Origin: Natrialbaceae archaeon Tc-Br11_E2g1
GTDB taxonomy: Archaea > Halobacteriota > Halobacteria > Halobacteriales > Natrialbaceae
DNA length: 14,921 bases
Direction: 5' to 3'
NCBI GenBank assembly: GCA_001564255.1
Contig: LKNC01000033.1
Location: 1-14,921, forward strand
Both the position numbers and the translations under genes were made by a program. The notes beneath the pieces are model-generated. The model did not search any database, was not told the origin of the DNA, and saw only the letters and a program-made list of their open reading frames with translations. Positions 1 through 7,106 of this stretch are shown here, one piece after another; positions within the stretch are counted from its first letter, which is position 1; the number at the start of each line of letters is the position of its first letter.

Positions 1-357
1 GACGACGGCGGCGACGGCGTCGCCCTCGTGTCGAACCGCGTCGACGGCGAGCATTCGATACTGTGGTTGGACGAGACCCGGGAGGTCCCACGCCGTCGGG
101 ATCGTGTTCGGAACACCGCTTTCTTCGACGTCTTCGCCCGTGTATACGGCGATAACGCCGTCCATGGCCTCGGCCTCGCTCGTGTCCACGTCCAGAAGGC
201 GTCCGTGGGGGATACCCGACCGCTTGATCGCCAGATGAGTCGTGCCCGGGAGGGAGACGTCGTCGGTGTAGATCCCCTCGCCGGTGAGCAACGGCACGTC
301 CTCGTCGCGTTCGATCGCTGCGCCGAACGCACCGCTCGCGGAGTCGCCCTCGCTCAT
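1..357 (-). CDS. Molybdenum hydroxylase large (molybdopterin-binding) subunit, N-terminal part, CoxL/XdhA type
   Basis: This gene is partial: it runs off the left edge and only the first 119 codons are visible. The enzyme family (xanthine dehydrogenase, CO dehydrogenase, nicotinate or isoquinoline hydroxylases) holds the Mo-molybdopterin site in this subunit and hydroxylates its substrate with water-derived oxygen. The visible part matches the N-terminal 'hammerhead' domain: ERDEDVPLLTGEGIYTDD (16-33), then IKRSGIPHGRL (44-54, the RSxxAHxxI-like motif), DGVIAVYTGEDV (66-77) and HEGDAVAAVV (110-119, the GExVAxVV-like motif). The ATG at 357 overlaps the stop of the [2Fe-2S] gene in an ATGA, so the two subunits are co-translated. 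The catalytic part, including the active-site loop that separates true CO dehydrogenases from other hydroxylases, lies outside the window, so the substrate cannot be assigned. The family call is firm. Confidence 0.88.
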   Translation of the reverse strand, partial: MSEGDSASGAFGAAIERDEDVPLLTGEGIYTDDVSLPGTTHLAIKRSGIPHGRLLDVDTSEAEAMDGVIAVYTGEDVEESGVPNTIPTAWDLPGLVQPQYRMLAVDAVRHEGDAVAAVV

Positions 358-842
358 CGCTGGTCACCCCGTGCCAGCTCCTCCGCCGTCGACTCTACGG
401 CGTCGACGATGTTGTGATAGCCGGTACACCGACAGAGGTTCCCCTCGAGGGCGTCGCGAATCTCCGCTCGAGACGGGTCCTCGGCGTCTCGCAGGTAGGT
501 GTCTGCGCTCATGAGCATGCCCGGGGTACAGTAGCCACACTGCAGGCCGTGGTGCTCTTGGAACTGCTCTTGGAGGGTCGACAGCTCGCCGTCTTCGGCG
601 AGTCCTTCGACGGTCTCGATCGCCGCTCCGTCCGCCTGGACGGCGAACCGGAGACAGGATTTGATCGTCACGTCGTCGACGCGGACGGTACACGCCCCGC
701 ATCGTCCCGTATCGCAACCGACGTTCGCGCCCGTGTAGCCGAGGTCCCGAAGCGCGCCCAGTAACACCGTTCGTGGCTCGACGTCCAGTTCGTGTTCAGT
801 TCCGTTGACCGTCAGCGAGATCGTTACCGCATTCTCGTCCAT
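354..842 (-). CDS. Molybdenum hydroxylase [2Fe-2S] iron-sulfur small subunit, CoxS/XdhC-complex type
   Basis: This 162-residue protein has the usual length for the family. It carries two [2Fe-2S] clusters that pass electrons from the Mo site to the FAD subunit. The N-terminal plant-ferredoxin-type domain has Cys43, Cys48, Cys51 and Cys63 (GCDTGRCGAC, then KSC). The C-terminal four-helix domain has Cys102, Cys105, Cys137 and Cys139 (QCGYCTPGM and CRCTGY). All eight cluster ligands are intact. It is the first gene of the minus-strand pair and overlaps the large subunit by ATGA. No FAD-binding medium subunit is visible, so that gene must lie beyond the left edge or elsewhere. The product is most likely cytoplasmic, since no signal peptide is seen. 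The name CoxS is used for the family only; CO oxidation is not implied. Confidence 0.95.
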   Translation of the reverse strand: MDENAVTISLTVNGTEHELDVEPRTVLLGALRDLGYTGANVGCDTGRCGACTVRVDDVTIKSCLRFAVQADGAAIETVEGLAEDGELSTLQEQFQEHHGLQCGYCTPGMLMSADTYLRDAEDPSRAEIRDALEGNLCRCTGYHNIVDAVESTAEELARGDQR

Positions 843-867
843 GTCTAATGTCCTCTTACAGGGGTGT

Positions 868-880
868 CCGCTATTGGTCT
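868..880 (-). promoter_or_regulatory. Possible TATA-like element for the Mo-hydroxylase operon
   Basis: On the minus strand, AGACCAATAGCGG reads toward the [2Fe-2S] gene. Its AT-containing core is about 30-35 bases before the ATG at 842, the right distance for an archaeal TATA box with a leaderless or near-leaderless transcript. The sequence is a poor match to the usual haloarchaeal TATA box, so this rests mainly on position. Confidence 0.25.
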
Positions 881-886
881 GTGCTC

Positions 887-906
887 CCGGGTGACGCTAC
901 ACCCGG
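887..906. repeat. Inverted repeat CCGGGTG-6-CACCCGG upstream of the [2Fe-2S] gene
   Basis: The arms CCGGGTG (887-893) and CACCCGG (900-906) are perfect complements with a six-base spacer. The repeat sits 45-64 bases upstream of the minus-strand start at 842, so it could bind a dimeric regulator just behind the promoter or form an RNA hairpin. GC-rich DNA makes short repeats of this kind fairly common by chance. Confidence 0.4.
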
Positions 907-1060
907 ACTCTTCGTGTACTCGTTTCGATACCGACCTCGACGTGGAGAAGGGCCAACGGGGCACCGCCTCTCCGGTCGCGTCCGGCTCGGACGGGGCCAG
1001 CCTGCCGCCTCCCGGTGTCACGTTCGCGATCCCGAGTTTACAGTATGGCGTCATTTACTA

Positions 1061-1157
1061 CCAGTCACCATGACACGGGATATGGGTCCAATACACATAT
1101 ACCACACTGCCTTTTTGTCAATAAACGAGGTTTTTTACACAAAATACAATAGCTTCC
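1061..1157. promoter_or_regulatory. AT-rich promoter core of the divergent region
   Basis: This is the most AT-rich part of the first 12 kb. It contains CACATATACC (1095-1104), TCAATAAACG (1118-1127) and TTTTTTACACAAAATAC (1131-1147). TATA-like sequences can be read in both directions. For the plus strand, a box near 1131-1147 would put transcription start near 1160-1175. The maturation operon mRNA would then have an untranslated leader of over 200 bases. The exact box cannot be chosen from sequence alone. Confidence 0.4.
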
Positions 1158-1193
1158 ACCCCCTAGCGGTACGTAGTGGTACCAATAGACACG

Positions 1194-1260
1194 AGCTGTG
1201 GGGATCGCCCCGGGAGCGATGGGACCGAGCCGTCCCCCCACGTGCTGGAAGCAGTCACGT
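1194..1260 (+). promoter_or_regulatory. Candidate structured 5' leader of the maturation operon, with two exclusive folds
   Basis: Three perfect helices nest into a three-way junction. The closing helix pairs GTGGG (1198-1202) with CCCAC (1237-1241), and can be extended by AGC (1194-1196) with GCT (1244-1246). Inside it, ATCGC (1204-1208) pairs with GCGAT (1216-1220), and GGGAC (1221-1225) pairs with GTCCC (1232-1236). A second hairpin, ACGTGCTG (1240-1247) with CAGTCACGT (1252-1260, one bulged T, loop GAAG), uses the same bases as the closing strand, so the two folds exclude each other. The element lies about 140-200 bases before the start codon at 1398 and downstream of the AT-rich promoter core. 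I do not recognise a known riboswitch. The helices are seen directly; an RNA role is inference. Confidence 0.35.
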
Positions 1261-1324
1261 CGGGGCGGTTGCGGGACGAACAGGATGTCTGACGGACTAG
1301 CCCCCTCTGGCGGGTTCAGCCACA

Positions 1325-1335
1325 GTGTCGGACAC
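1325..1335. repeat. Quasi-palindrome GTGTC-G-GACAC before the ATPase gene
   Basis: Two 5-base arms are perfectly complementary around a single central G. The site lies 62-72 bases upstream of the ATG at 1398. It could be an operator half-site pair, but it is short enough to occur by chance. Confidence 0.25.
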
Positions 1336-1397
1336 GATCCGTACGAGAGAGCGTGCGGTACTCGACCGGTCACCGACTGCTCCGCTCGCCCCCGAAG

Positions 1398-2432
1398 ATG
1401 ACCGTCGATCCACCGGGCGAAAAACCGCACAATGGAAACCCGTTCGGGTCAGTGACGGAGGCCGAACTTCGTGATCGGTTCGAGGAGACGGACTTCATCG
1501 CCGACGATCGGCTCGTAACGACCACGTACCTCGCACTCCGCCTCGATCGCCCGTTGCTCGTCGAGGGGCCACCGGGAAGCGGAAAGACGGAACTCGGAAA
1601 GGCACTCGCGGCGGGGTTCGACACCGAGTTGCTCCGGCTGCAGTGTTACGAGGGACTGACGGCCGAAAACGCCCTCTACGAGTGGAACTACACGAAACAG
1701 TTGCTGGCCGTCCAGTCGAAAGAGGGGACTGTCGCCGCCGAAGAACCGCACGACTCGAGTACGGGCGAGCCACCGAACCGCTCGGTCTTCGAGGAGGAGT
1801 TTCTCCTGGAGCGGCCGCTTTTGCGTGCGCTCACGGCGGAGGGGGACCGCCCACCCGTGTTGCTCATCGACGAGGTCGACCGGGCCGACACGGAGTTCGA
1901 GGCGTTCTTGCTCGAGATCCTCTCTGACTTTCAGGTGTCGATCCCCGAACTCGGAACGATCACGGCCCACCACCCCCCTGTGGTGATCCTCACCTCGAAC
2001 CGGACGCGCGGGTTGAGCGATGCGTTGAAGCGTCGATGTCTGTACCTTCACGTCGAACCGCCGGCGTTCGACACGGAGTACGAGATCGTCCGTCGAAAGG
2101 TCCCGGAACTCGATGCGCCGGTGGCCGCGGACGTCTGTGCGGTCGCCCAGCGGCTTCGCGACGAACCGTTCCTCAAGCAACCCGGTGTCGCCGAGACGCT
2201 CGATTGGGCCCGTGCGGTCGCGGCGTTACGAGCCGACGGCAGCCTCGAGGGGATCACCCCCGACGTGATCGAGTCGACGATCGGCTGCCTGCTCAAGGAA
2301 GCCGAAGACGTCGACCGAATCGATTCGGAGCTCCTCGAGCGTCTCTACGAGGTTGCCTCGGAGGCGAACCACCGCGACGTCACCCCGGCCGACCGGCGAC
2401 CCACGAGGCCACACACCGAAACCGATGAGTGA
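1398..2432 (+). CDS. MoxR-family AAA+ ATPase, CoxD-like Mo-hydroxylase maturation factor
   Basis: This 344-residue protein is an AAA+ ATPase of the MoxR group. It has Walker A GPPGSGKT (57-64), Walker B VLLIDEVDRAD (154-164), sensor 1 LTSNR (198-202) and the arginine-bearing LKRRC (210-214). In CO dehydrogenase systems the related CoxD helps complete the active site (insertion of sulfur and copper) together with CoxE and CoxF. MoxR ATPases generally work as chaperones with a von Willebrand A partner, and such a partner is the next gene. The acidic insert at about 105-135 lies between Walker A and B. The ATG at 1398 was chosen over an in-frame ATG at 1353 because the extra 15 residues (R-, S- and P-rich) look non-coding. 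The last 8 bases overlap the next gene, indicating coupling. The substrate enzyme is very probably the divergently encoded hydroxylase. Confidence 0.9.
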   Translation: MTVDPPGEKPHNGNPFGSVTEAELRDRFEETDFIADDRLVTTTYLALRLDRPLLVEGPPGSGKTELGKALAAGFDTELLRLQCYEGLTAENALYEWNYTKQLLAVQSKEGTVAAEEPHDSSTGEPPNRSVFEEEFLLERPLLRALTAEGDRPPVLLIDEVDRADTEFEAFLLEILSDFQVSIPELGTITAHHPPVVILTSNRTRGLSDALKRRCLYLHVEPPAFDTEYEIVRRKVPELDAPVAADVCAVAQRLRDEPFLKQPGVAETLDWARAVAALRADGSLEGITPDVIESTIGCLLKEAEDVDRIDSELLERLYEVASEANHRDVTPADRRPTRPHTETDE

Positions 2433-3834
2433 CGGCGACGACCGGCACGCGGACCAGTCCACCCCCGCCTCGAGGGGCGGGATCGACGATCCCGGGGCGC
2501 GGGCGAACGTCGATGGTGGTGCAGTCCCCGACTTTTCGGCTGTGCGCCGACACGTCATCGTCGAGGTGATCGCGTTCGAGACGCGGCTTCGGAGTGGGGG
2601 TGCAACGGTCTCGGCGACCGCTAGTCTCGATGCGGCGCGTGCGCTCGGTCTGGTCGGATTGTCCGATCGAGGCCGGGTCGCGGACGCCCTCCGTGGGACG
2701 TTCCTCACCGACCATCGGGACGCCGAACTGTTCGACGCGCAGTTCCCGTCGTTCTGGCGTCGTCTCCGTACTGGGATCGAAGGGATCACCGGGGAGCCCA
2801 TCGAGTCCTCGACAGCCAGCACCGACGGCGAGACGTCGATCGAGCACCCACCGTCGCTCGAGACCGGCCCGGAGGAGACGGGTTCGGTCCCGCGGGCGGA
2901 ACCCGACGGGGAAGAGCACGACCGGAGCGTTCGCCTTCGAACGGACCGACGACGGCTCACCGACGAGCGCGACCCCGAACTCGAGGACGTGACGGCCCGA
3001 CAGTACAGTCCGGTCGGGGTGAGCGAGCACGTCGAGAACACGCAAGTCACCCTGGAACCCGGGGACGTGGCAGCGATCGACCGATTTGCCGGCGCGATCG
3101 CGGCGGTTTCCGGCCGTCGCCGACACCCCGGGAGCGGACGGTTCGTCGACGCCCGGCGGGCGCTCCGGGCGAGCCTGGCCACCGGTGGCACGCCCCTGGA
3201 ACTCCCGACGCGAGCGCCGGTCGTCGACGAACATCGCGTCTGTCTGTTGGTCGACGTTAGCAGGTCGGTCCTGGACACCGTCGATCGCGGGTTACTACTC
3301 GGGTTCACAGAGCGGCTCCAGACGACCGCACGGACCGGTCGCGTCTTCGCCTTCGACGACGGGTTCGTCGACGTGACGACCCAGTTCGAACGCGCCGACG
3401 GCGACCCCGCGACGGCCCTGCGCGAGGCACAGGTCACGTGGGGTGGCGGAACGAAGATCGGTGCCGCCCTCGAGACCCTCCGGGATCGCCACCGCGACCG
3501 CGTCGACCAGCGAACCACGGTCGTACTCGTCAGCGACGGTTTAGACGTCGGTGACCCCGAGGCGCTCGAGCGGGGGATAACCTGGCTCGCGGGCCGGGCA
3601 GGTGGGATCGTCTGGCTCAACCCGCTCGCGAGTTCGCCGCGGTACGAGCCACGGTCACGAGGGATGGCAGCGTGTCTGCCGTACGTCGACGCACTGTTCG
3701 GGTTTGCGACCCCGGACGACCTCGTCGAAGCAGCGCGACAGCTCGAACACCGGGGGCTCCCCGGTCCGGTCGGCTACGAATACGACCCCCGCCGGCGTTC
3801 GGAGGAGTCGACCACGGCGGTGGACGGTCGATGA
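2425..3834 (+). CDS. von Willebrand A domain protein, CoxE-like
   Basis: This 469-residue protein has a C-terminal VWA domain (about 268-440) with a complete metal-ion-dependent adhesion site: DVSRS (277-281), Thr343 in GGGTKIG and Asp371 in SDGLD. The N-terminal half (about 36-120) resembles the helical region of CoxE proteins. It is followed by an acidic, low-complexity linker at about 125-190, typical of halophile disorder. CoxE partners with the CoxD ATPase in Mo-hydroxylase maturation; here the two genes overlap by 8 bases. The start at 2425 was chosen because upstream in-frame codons encode an Arg/Pro-rich stretch lying inside the ATPase gene, whereas MSDGDD is typical of halophile N-termini. 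The stop overlaps the next ATG (ATGA at 3831). No signal peptide or membrane segment is seen, so it should act in the cytoplasm. Confidence 0.9.
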   Translation: MSDGDDRHADQSTPASRGGIDDPGARANVDGGAVPDFSAVRRHVIVEVIAFETRLRSGGATVSATASLDAARALGLVGLSDRGRVADALRGTFLTDHRDAELFDAQFPSFWRRLRTGIEGITGEPIESSTASTDGETSIEHPPSLETGPEETGSVPRAEPDGEEHDRSVRLRTDRRRLTDERDPELEDVTARQYSPVGVSEHVENTQVTLEPGDVAAIDRFAGAIAAVSGRRRHPGSGRFVDARRALRASLATGGTPLELPTRAPVVDEHRVCLLVDVSRSVLDTVDRGLLLGFTERLQTTARTGRVFAFDDGFVDVTTQFERADGDPATALREAQVTWGGGTKIGAALETLRDRHRDRVDQRTTVVLVSDGLDVGDPEALERGITWLAGRAGGIVWLNPLASSPRYEPRSRGMAACLPYVDALFGFATPDDLVEAARQLEHRGLPGPVGYEYDPRRRSEESTTAVDGR

Positions 3835-4670
3835 GCCGGCGTCTCCTCGAGGGGGTCATCACGGCCGTTCGAAGCCGGGTCGACGTTACCGACGCGCGGG
3901 TCGATCGCATCACGGTCGGTGAGGCGGCCGTGATGGTCGAACTCGAGGGCGTCGGTGACGCCGGGACCGTGGCCGGACTCGCTCACAGACCGCCGGGGCC
4001 CATCCGGGAACTGCCGGAGGAGCCGGACGCGTTGCTGGAAGCCGCCGCCGAGGGTGGTGACTCCCCCGCGGGTGCCGTCCGGCGGGCGGTCGCCATCGCA
4101 GGATGCAACGCCTTCTCGGCACCGTATATCGGGTGGACGCCCGGCGATCCGATGGCGTTACTCGACCGTGACGTCTCGACGATCGCGACTGTCGGGCTCT
4201 TTCGCCCCGCGTTCGGGAAGTTTTCAGACGTCGACGTCCGGGTGATCGAGCGACGGACCGACCGGGAACCACCCGAGCCGGACGCGCTTCCACCGGGCGT
4301 CCGCGTTTCGATGCACGCCCCCGAGTCGGCGCGGGCGGCGATGGCCGGAGCCGAAGTGGTCTTTATCACCGGCTCCGCTCTGATCTACGGCGGCGTCGAC
4401 CGGTATCTCGATGCAGTCGACCGGTCGGCGACGGTGGTACTCATCGGGGCGACCGCCTCGTTTCTCCCGGCGCCGGCGTTCGAGGCGGGCGTCGACGTTC
4501 TCGCCGGTGGCTCCGTGACGGACGTCGACGCCGCTCGAGCGGCGCTGAAAGACGGTGCGTGTGGAACAGGACTGCACGAGACGGGGGTAACGAAGGGGTA
4601 CGTCACGGCCGGATACCCGGCGGGGATCGAACTCGGGACCGAAACGAACGCGACAGACGAACATACATGA
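3831..4670 (+). CDS. DUF364-family Rossmann-like protein (putative metal-chelation family)
   Basis: This 279-residue protein resembles the DUF4213/DUF364 family, annotated as a putative heavy-metal chelation domain of unproven function. The N-terminal part (about 1-95) matches the DUF4213-like half, ending AIAGCNAFSAPY (88-99). The C-terminal part carries VGLFRPAFGKFSDVDVRVIE (121-140), the family signature VFITGSALIYGG (177-188) and VLIGATASFLPAPAFEAGVD (203-222), which in other members reads GxSTPLxPxLF. It is locked into the operon by ATGA overlaps on both sides, with the CoxE-like gene and the XdhC-like gene. DUF364 proteins are not standard components of described cox clusters. The context therefore suggests a role in handling molybdenum or another metal, or the cofactor, during maturation. 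That role is inference; the family match is by recognised motifs, and no catalytic residue is known. Confidence 0.75.
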   Translation: MSRRLLEGVITAVRSRVDVTDARVDRITVGEAAVMVELEGVGDAGTVAGLAHRPPGPIRELPEEPDALLEAAAEGGDSPAGAVRRAVAIAGCNAFSAPYIGWTPGDPMALLDRDVSTIATVGLFRPAFGKFSDVDVRVIERRTDREPPEPDALPPGVRVSMHAPESARAAMAGAEVVFITGSALIYGGVDRYLDAVDRSATVVLIGATASFLPAPAFEAGVDVLAGGSVTDVDAARAALKDGACGTGLHETGVTKGYVTAGYPAGIELGTETNATDEHT

Positions 4671-5830
4671 CAGTCAATACGTGGAGCGTACCGGAGACAG
4701 AACTTCTACAGGAGATCGAGCGACGCCTCGATGACGGCGGAGACACGGACGTCCTCGCCACGATCGTTCGCGTCGAAGGCAACGCGTACCGTCGACCCGG
4801 GGCAAAGAGCCTTCTCGGGACCGACGGGAGCGGTGTCGGGAGTATCACCCCCGGCTGCCTCGAGGACGAGATCCGTGCCGCTTCGGACTCCGTCAGGGAG
4901 TCCGGCCGTCCCGAACTGGTCACCTACGACCTGATGGAGGACGAATCGGACGGCTGGGGTCTCGGGGTCGGCTGTAACGGGATCATCGACGTCCTCCTCG
5001 AACCCCTCTCTGTGACCTATCGGCCGGTCGTCGACGCGGTCACCGGGGGCCACAGTATCGCGGTCTGTACCGTTCTCGATAGCGACACGGCACACACGCT
5101 CTCCCCGGGTGATCGAGCGTACTACCACCCCGAGGAGGATCGGCTCTCGACGCCGGCGGACGAGCCCACATCGGCCTGGCCGGCCGACCTGCTCGCTGCC
5201 CCGGCCGGTGAGTTCGCCGCACGCGAGAACGCGAGCGCCCTCGAGATCGAACACGACGGAACGACGCTCTCGGTTTTCGTCGATGGGCTGGCGCCGCCGG
5301 CGGAACTCGTGGTGTTCGGTACGGGCCACGACGTCGCACCCGTCACGGAGTTCGGAGCGAAAACCGGCTTCCGTGTGACCGTCGTCGGCTTCCGTGGAGC
5401 AGTCGACCTGGAAGACCGGTTCCCCGACGCCGACCGGACGGTGACGACGTCGCCGGGCCGACTGGGCGACGACGTCGACCTCGGCCCGGGGACGTACGCG
5501 GTCGTGATGACACACAACTTCCTCGACGATCGGCTGGCAGTCGACGCGTTGCTCGACGCGGGTGTCCCCTACATCGGGCTGATGGGGCCCCACGACCGGT
5601 TCGAGCGGATGCTCGAGGCGTTCGACGCCGACGGACGATCCGTCGACCGGGACGCCCTCGAGGCGGTGTACACGCCCGTCGGTCTCGACCTGGGCGACGG
5701 CTCCCCGTACGGAATCGCACACAGCATCGTCGCCGAACTCCTCGCGGTCGCAAACGGCCGGCAGCCACGTCACCTTCGGGAACGCGGTGACCACATCCAC
5801 GAACGGGTGGACCACGATCCGATCGGCTAG
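4667..5830 (+). CDS. XdhC/CoxF-family Mo-cofactor maturation protein
   Basis: This 387-residue protein belongs to the XdhC/CoxI family. Members bind molybdenum cofactor, promote its sulfuration and protect it until insertion into xanthine-dehydrogenase-type apoenzymes. The N-terminal XdhC domain shows VRVEGNAYRRPGAKSLL (34-50), GSITPGCLEDEI (58-69, with the conserved Cys64) and GLGVGCNGIIDVLLEP (98-113, Cys103). The C-terminal Rossmann domain starts at ELVVFGTGHDVAPV (213-226) and carries VVMTHNFLDDRLAVDALL (279-296) and YIGLMG (302-307). A less conserved linker lies at about 135-205. The start at 4667 is the one sharing ATGA with the DUF364 gene. Together with the CoxD- and CoxE-like genes it completes a classical maturation trio. 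The final 25 or so residues are charged and His-rich and look family-specific. Confidence 0.93.
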   Translation: MTVNTWSVPETELLQEIERRLDDGGDTDVLATIVRVEGNAYRRPGAKSLLGTDGSGVGSITPGCLEDEIRAASDSVRESGRPELVTYDLMEDESDGWGLGVGCNGIIDVLLEPLSVTYRPVVDAVTGGHSIAVCTVLDSDTAHTLSPGDRAYYHPEEDRLSTPADEPTSAWPADLLAAPAGEFAARENASALEIEHDGTTLSVFVDGLAPPAELVVFGTGHDVAPVTEFGAKTGFRVTVVGFRGAVDLEDRFPDADRTVTTSPGRLGDDVDLGPGTYAVVMTHNFLDDRLAVDALLDAGVPYIGLMGPHDRFERMLEAFDADGRSVDRDALEAVYTPVGLDLGDGSPYGIAHSIVAELLAVANGRQPRHLRERGDHIHERVDHDPIG

Positions 5831-5873
5831 GACTTTACCCGACTGCACCGTAGTCCGAACCGACGGAGACACA

Positions 5874-5877
5874 GGAG
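5874..5877 (+). promoter_or_regulatory. Shine-Dalgarno site GGAG for the moeA-like gene
   Basis: GGAG ends five bases before the ATG at 5883. It supports that start over an in-frame ATG at 5787, which lies inside the XdhC-like gene. It is one of the few clear ribosome binding sites in the window, consistent with translation from an internal position of a polycistronic mRNA. Confidence 0.55.
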
Positions 5878-5882
5878 AATCC

Positions 5883-7106
5883 ATGAACGAGAGCGACCCA
5901 TCGAACGCCGACCCCCTCGACTGGGAGAGGGCGGCCGACTACGTACACGAACTCCGTGCGGACCGGCTACCGCACCAGGGCCTCGAGCGGGTCCCGATCG
6001 ATCGCATCGGCGGTCGGACGCTCGCCGAGTCCATCGACGCGCCGGAGTCGATACCGAACCACAGCTACGCGACGATGGACGGGTTCGCGTTCGACGCGGC
6101 CGAGGAGTACCCGCTCCGGATCGTCGACGGCGTCTTTCCCGAGGACACGCCGGGGCACCTCGGCGACGGCGAGGCCGTTCGTATCGCGACGGGCGCACCG
6201 CTGCCGGAATCGGCGACCGCAGTACTGAGACGTGAGGACGCGACTGTGGAGGGAAATCGCCTGCGAGGCCCCGATATCGCTCCCGGAACGTACGTCTACG
6301 AACGCGCGAGCAACGTCGCCGAGGGGGAGCGTCTCTTCTCGGCCGGCGACCGTCTGAGCCCGAAAGACGCCCTGTTGCTGGGTGATCTCGGGATCGACGA
6401 CGTGACCGTCTATCGCCCGTTCGACGTCGCCACCCTCGCGACCGGGACGGAACTCCACGAGGGCCGCCAGCGCGACCTCGATTCGCCGATGCTCGCCGGA
6501 CTCGTCCGAAACTGGGGCCACGACGTGACCCACGAGGGGACGGTCCCCGACGAGTTCGGCCGGGTCAGAGACGTGATCGCCGACGTCGCGAACGAGTACG
6601 ACGTCGTCGTAACCACCGGGGGAACGAGCGTCGGGAAGAAAGACCACGTCGTTCGCGCACTCGAGGACCTCGGGGAGGTGATCTTTCACCGCGTCGCGCT
6701 CCGGCCGGGAAAGCCGATCGCCGTCGCCCGCCTCGAGGAGTACGACGCCGTCGTCTTCGCCATCCCGGGAAAACCGGTCGGTGCCCACGCCGTCACCGCT
6801 CTCGTCGTCCGGCCGTTTTTCACCGCCAGTTCGTCTCTACCGACCGTCACGGCGACCGTCGACGTCGACCTCGAGGTCACCACCCCCGGGTTCACCTACG
6901 CGGTTCCGGTGACGCTCTCGGCCGGCAGAGCGATGCCCCTGGGCCACGTGGAGTCACCGCTGTCGGTGTACGACGGAACGTTCGATCCGAGCGTCCTCTC
7001 TTCGAGCAGCCGTGCGACGCGCGCAGCGGGGTTCGTCCTCACGGAACGGGGACTGTCCGCGGGCGAAACCGTCTCGGTGGTTCCGTACGAGGTCGTCGAA
7101 CGATGA
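5883..7106 (+). CDS. moeA: MoeA-family molybdopterin molybdenumtransferase, cluster-specific paralogue
   Basis: At 407 residues it is close to the usual MoeA length. MoeA inserts molybdate into adenylylated molybdopterin in the cytoplasm. The family pattern is clear: ATMDGFAFD (63-71), RIATGAPLPES (100-110), the MogA-like domain with VVVTTGGTSVGKKDHV (241-256), VALRPGKPIAVARL (271-284) and FAIPGKPVGA (292-301). Domain IV follows at about 320-407. Two sites depart from the consensus. The FDxSxMDGYA motif has Ser61 where Asp is usual (HSYATMDGF), and PGNPVSA is PGKPVGA. Most haloarchaea carry another MoeA elsewhere, so this copy may serve only the local hydroxylase, although that cannot be checked here. 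It starts 52 bases after the XdhC-like gene and overlaps the next gene by ATGA. Confidence 0.92.
   Translation: MNESDPSNADPLDWERAADYVHELRADRLPHQGLERVPIDRIGGRTLAESIDAPESIPNHSYATMDGFAFDAAEEYPLRIVDGVFPEDTPGHLGDGEAVRIATGAPLPESATAVLRREDATVEGNRLRGPDIAPGTYVYERASNVAEGERLFSAGDRLSPKDALLLGDLGIDDVTVYRPFDVATLATGTELHEGRQRDLDSPMLAGLVRNWGHDVTHEGTVPDEFGRVRDVIADVANEYDVVVTTGGTSVGKKDHVVRALEDLGEVIFHRVALRPGKPIAVARLEEYDAVVFAIPGKPVGAHAVTALVVRPFFTASSSLPTVTATVDVDLEVTTPGFTYAVPVTLSAGRAMPLGHVESPLSVYDGTFDPSVLSSSSRATRAAGFVLTERGLSAGETVSVVPYEVVER

Larger units (their letters stand above)
843..1397. other. Divergent intergenic region (555 bases), no convincing gene
   Basis: This stretch separates the minus-strand Mo-hydroxylase genes from the plus-strand maturation operon. 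I see no credible protein: open frames on both strands lack family resemblance and the haloarchaeal acidic composition. It holds a 7-bp inverted repeat at 887-906, an AT-rich core at about 1061-1157 likely to contain promoter elements, a TGGTACCA palindrome at 1177-1184, nested helices at 1194-1260 and a GTGTC-G-GACAC quasi-palindrome at 1325-1335. Three copies of CCAATA occur here (872-877 on the minus strand, 1088-1093, 1182-1187). A divergent control region for the enzyme and its assembly factors is the simplest reading. Confidence 0.6.

Noticed and set aside
845..1073. Small open frames on both strands in the divergent intergenic region (about 69 codons each)
   Set aside because: Their products are Arg/Ser/Pro-rich with no acidic bias and no family resemblance, and they overlap each other on opposite strands. 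They fit chance open frames in GC-rich DNA.
1353..1397. Upstream ATG giving a 15-residue longer ATPase
   Set aside because: The added residues are Arg/Ser-rich and do not match the acidic N-terminus that begins at 1398.
1198..1401. A 67-codon plus-strand open frame before the ATPase gene
   Set aside because: Composition is unlike halophile proteins and the stretch coincides with perfect nested helices, which better explain its structure.
2226..3620. Long minus-strand open frame (464 codons) opposite the CoxE-like gene
   Set aside because: The product is Ser/Arg/Thr/Pro-rich low-complexity sequence typical of antisense frames in GC-rich haloarchaeal genes; the plus strand has a full VWA domain.
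4706..5884. Long minus-strand open frame (392 codons) opposite the XdhC-like gene
   Set aside because: It mirrors the codon phase of the XdhC-like gene, and has no recognisable domain; it is a shadow.
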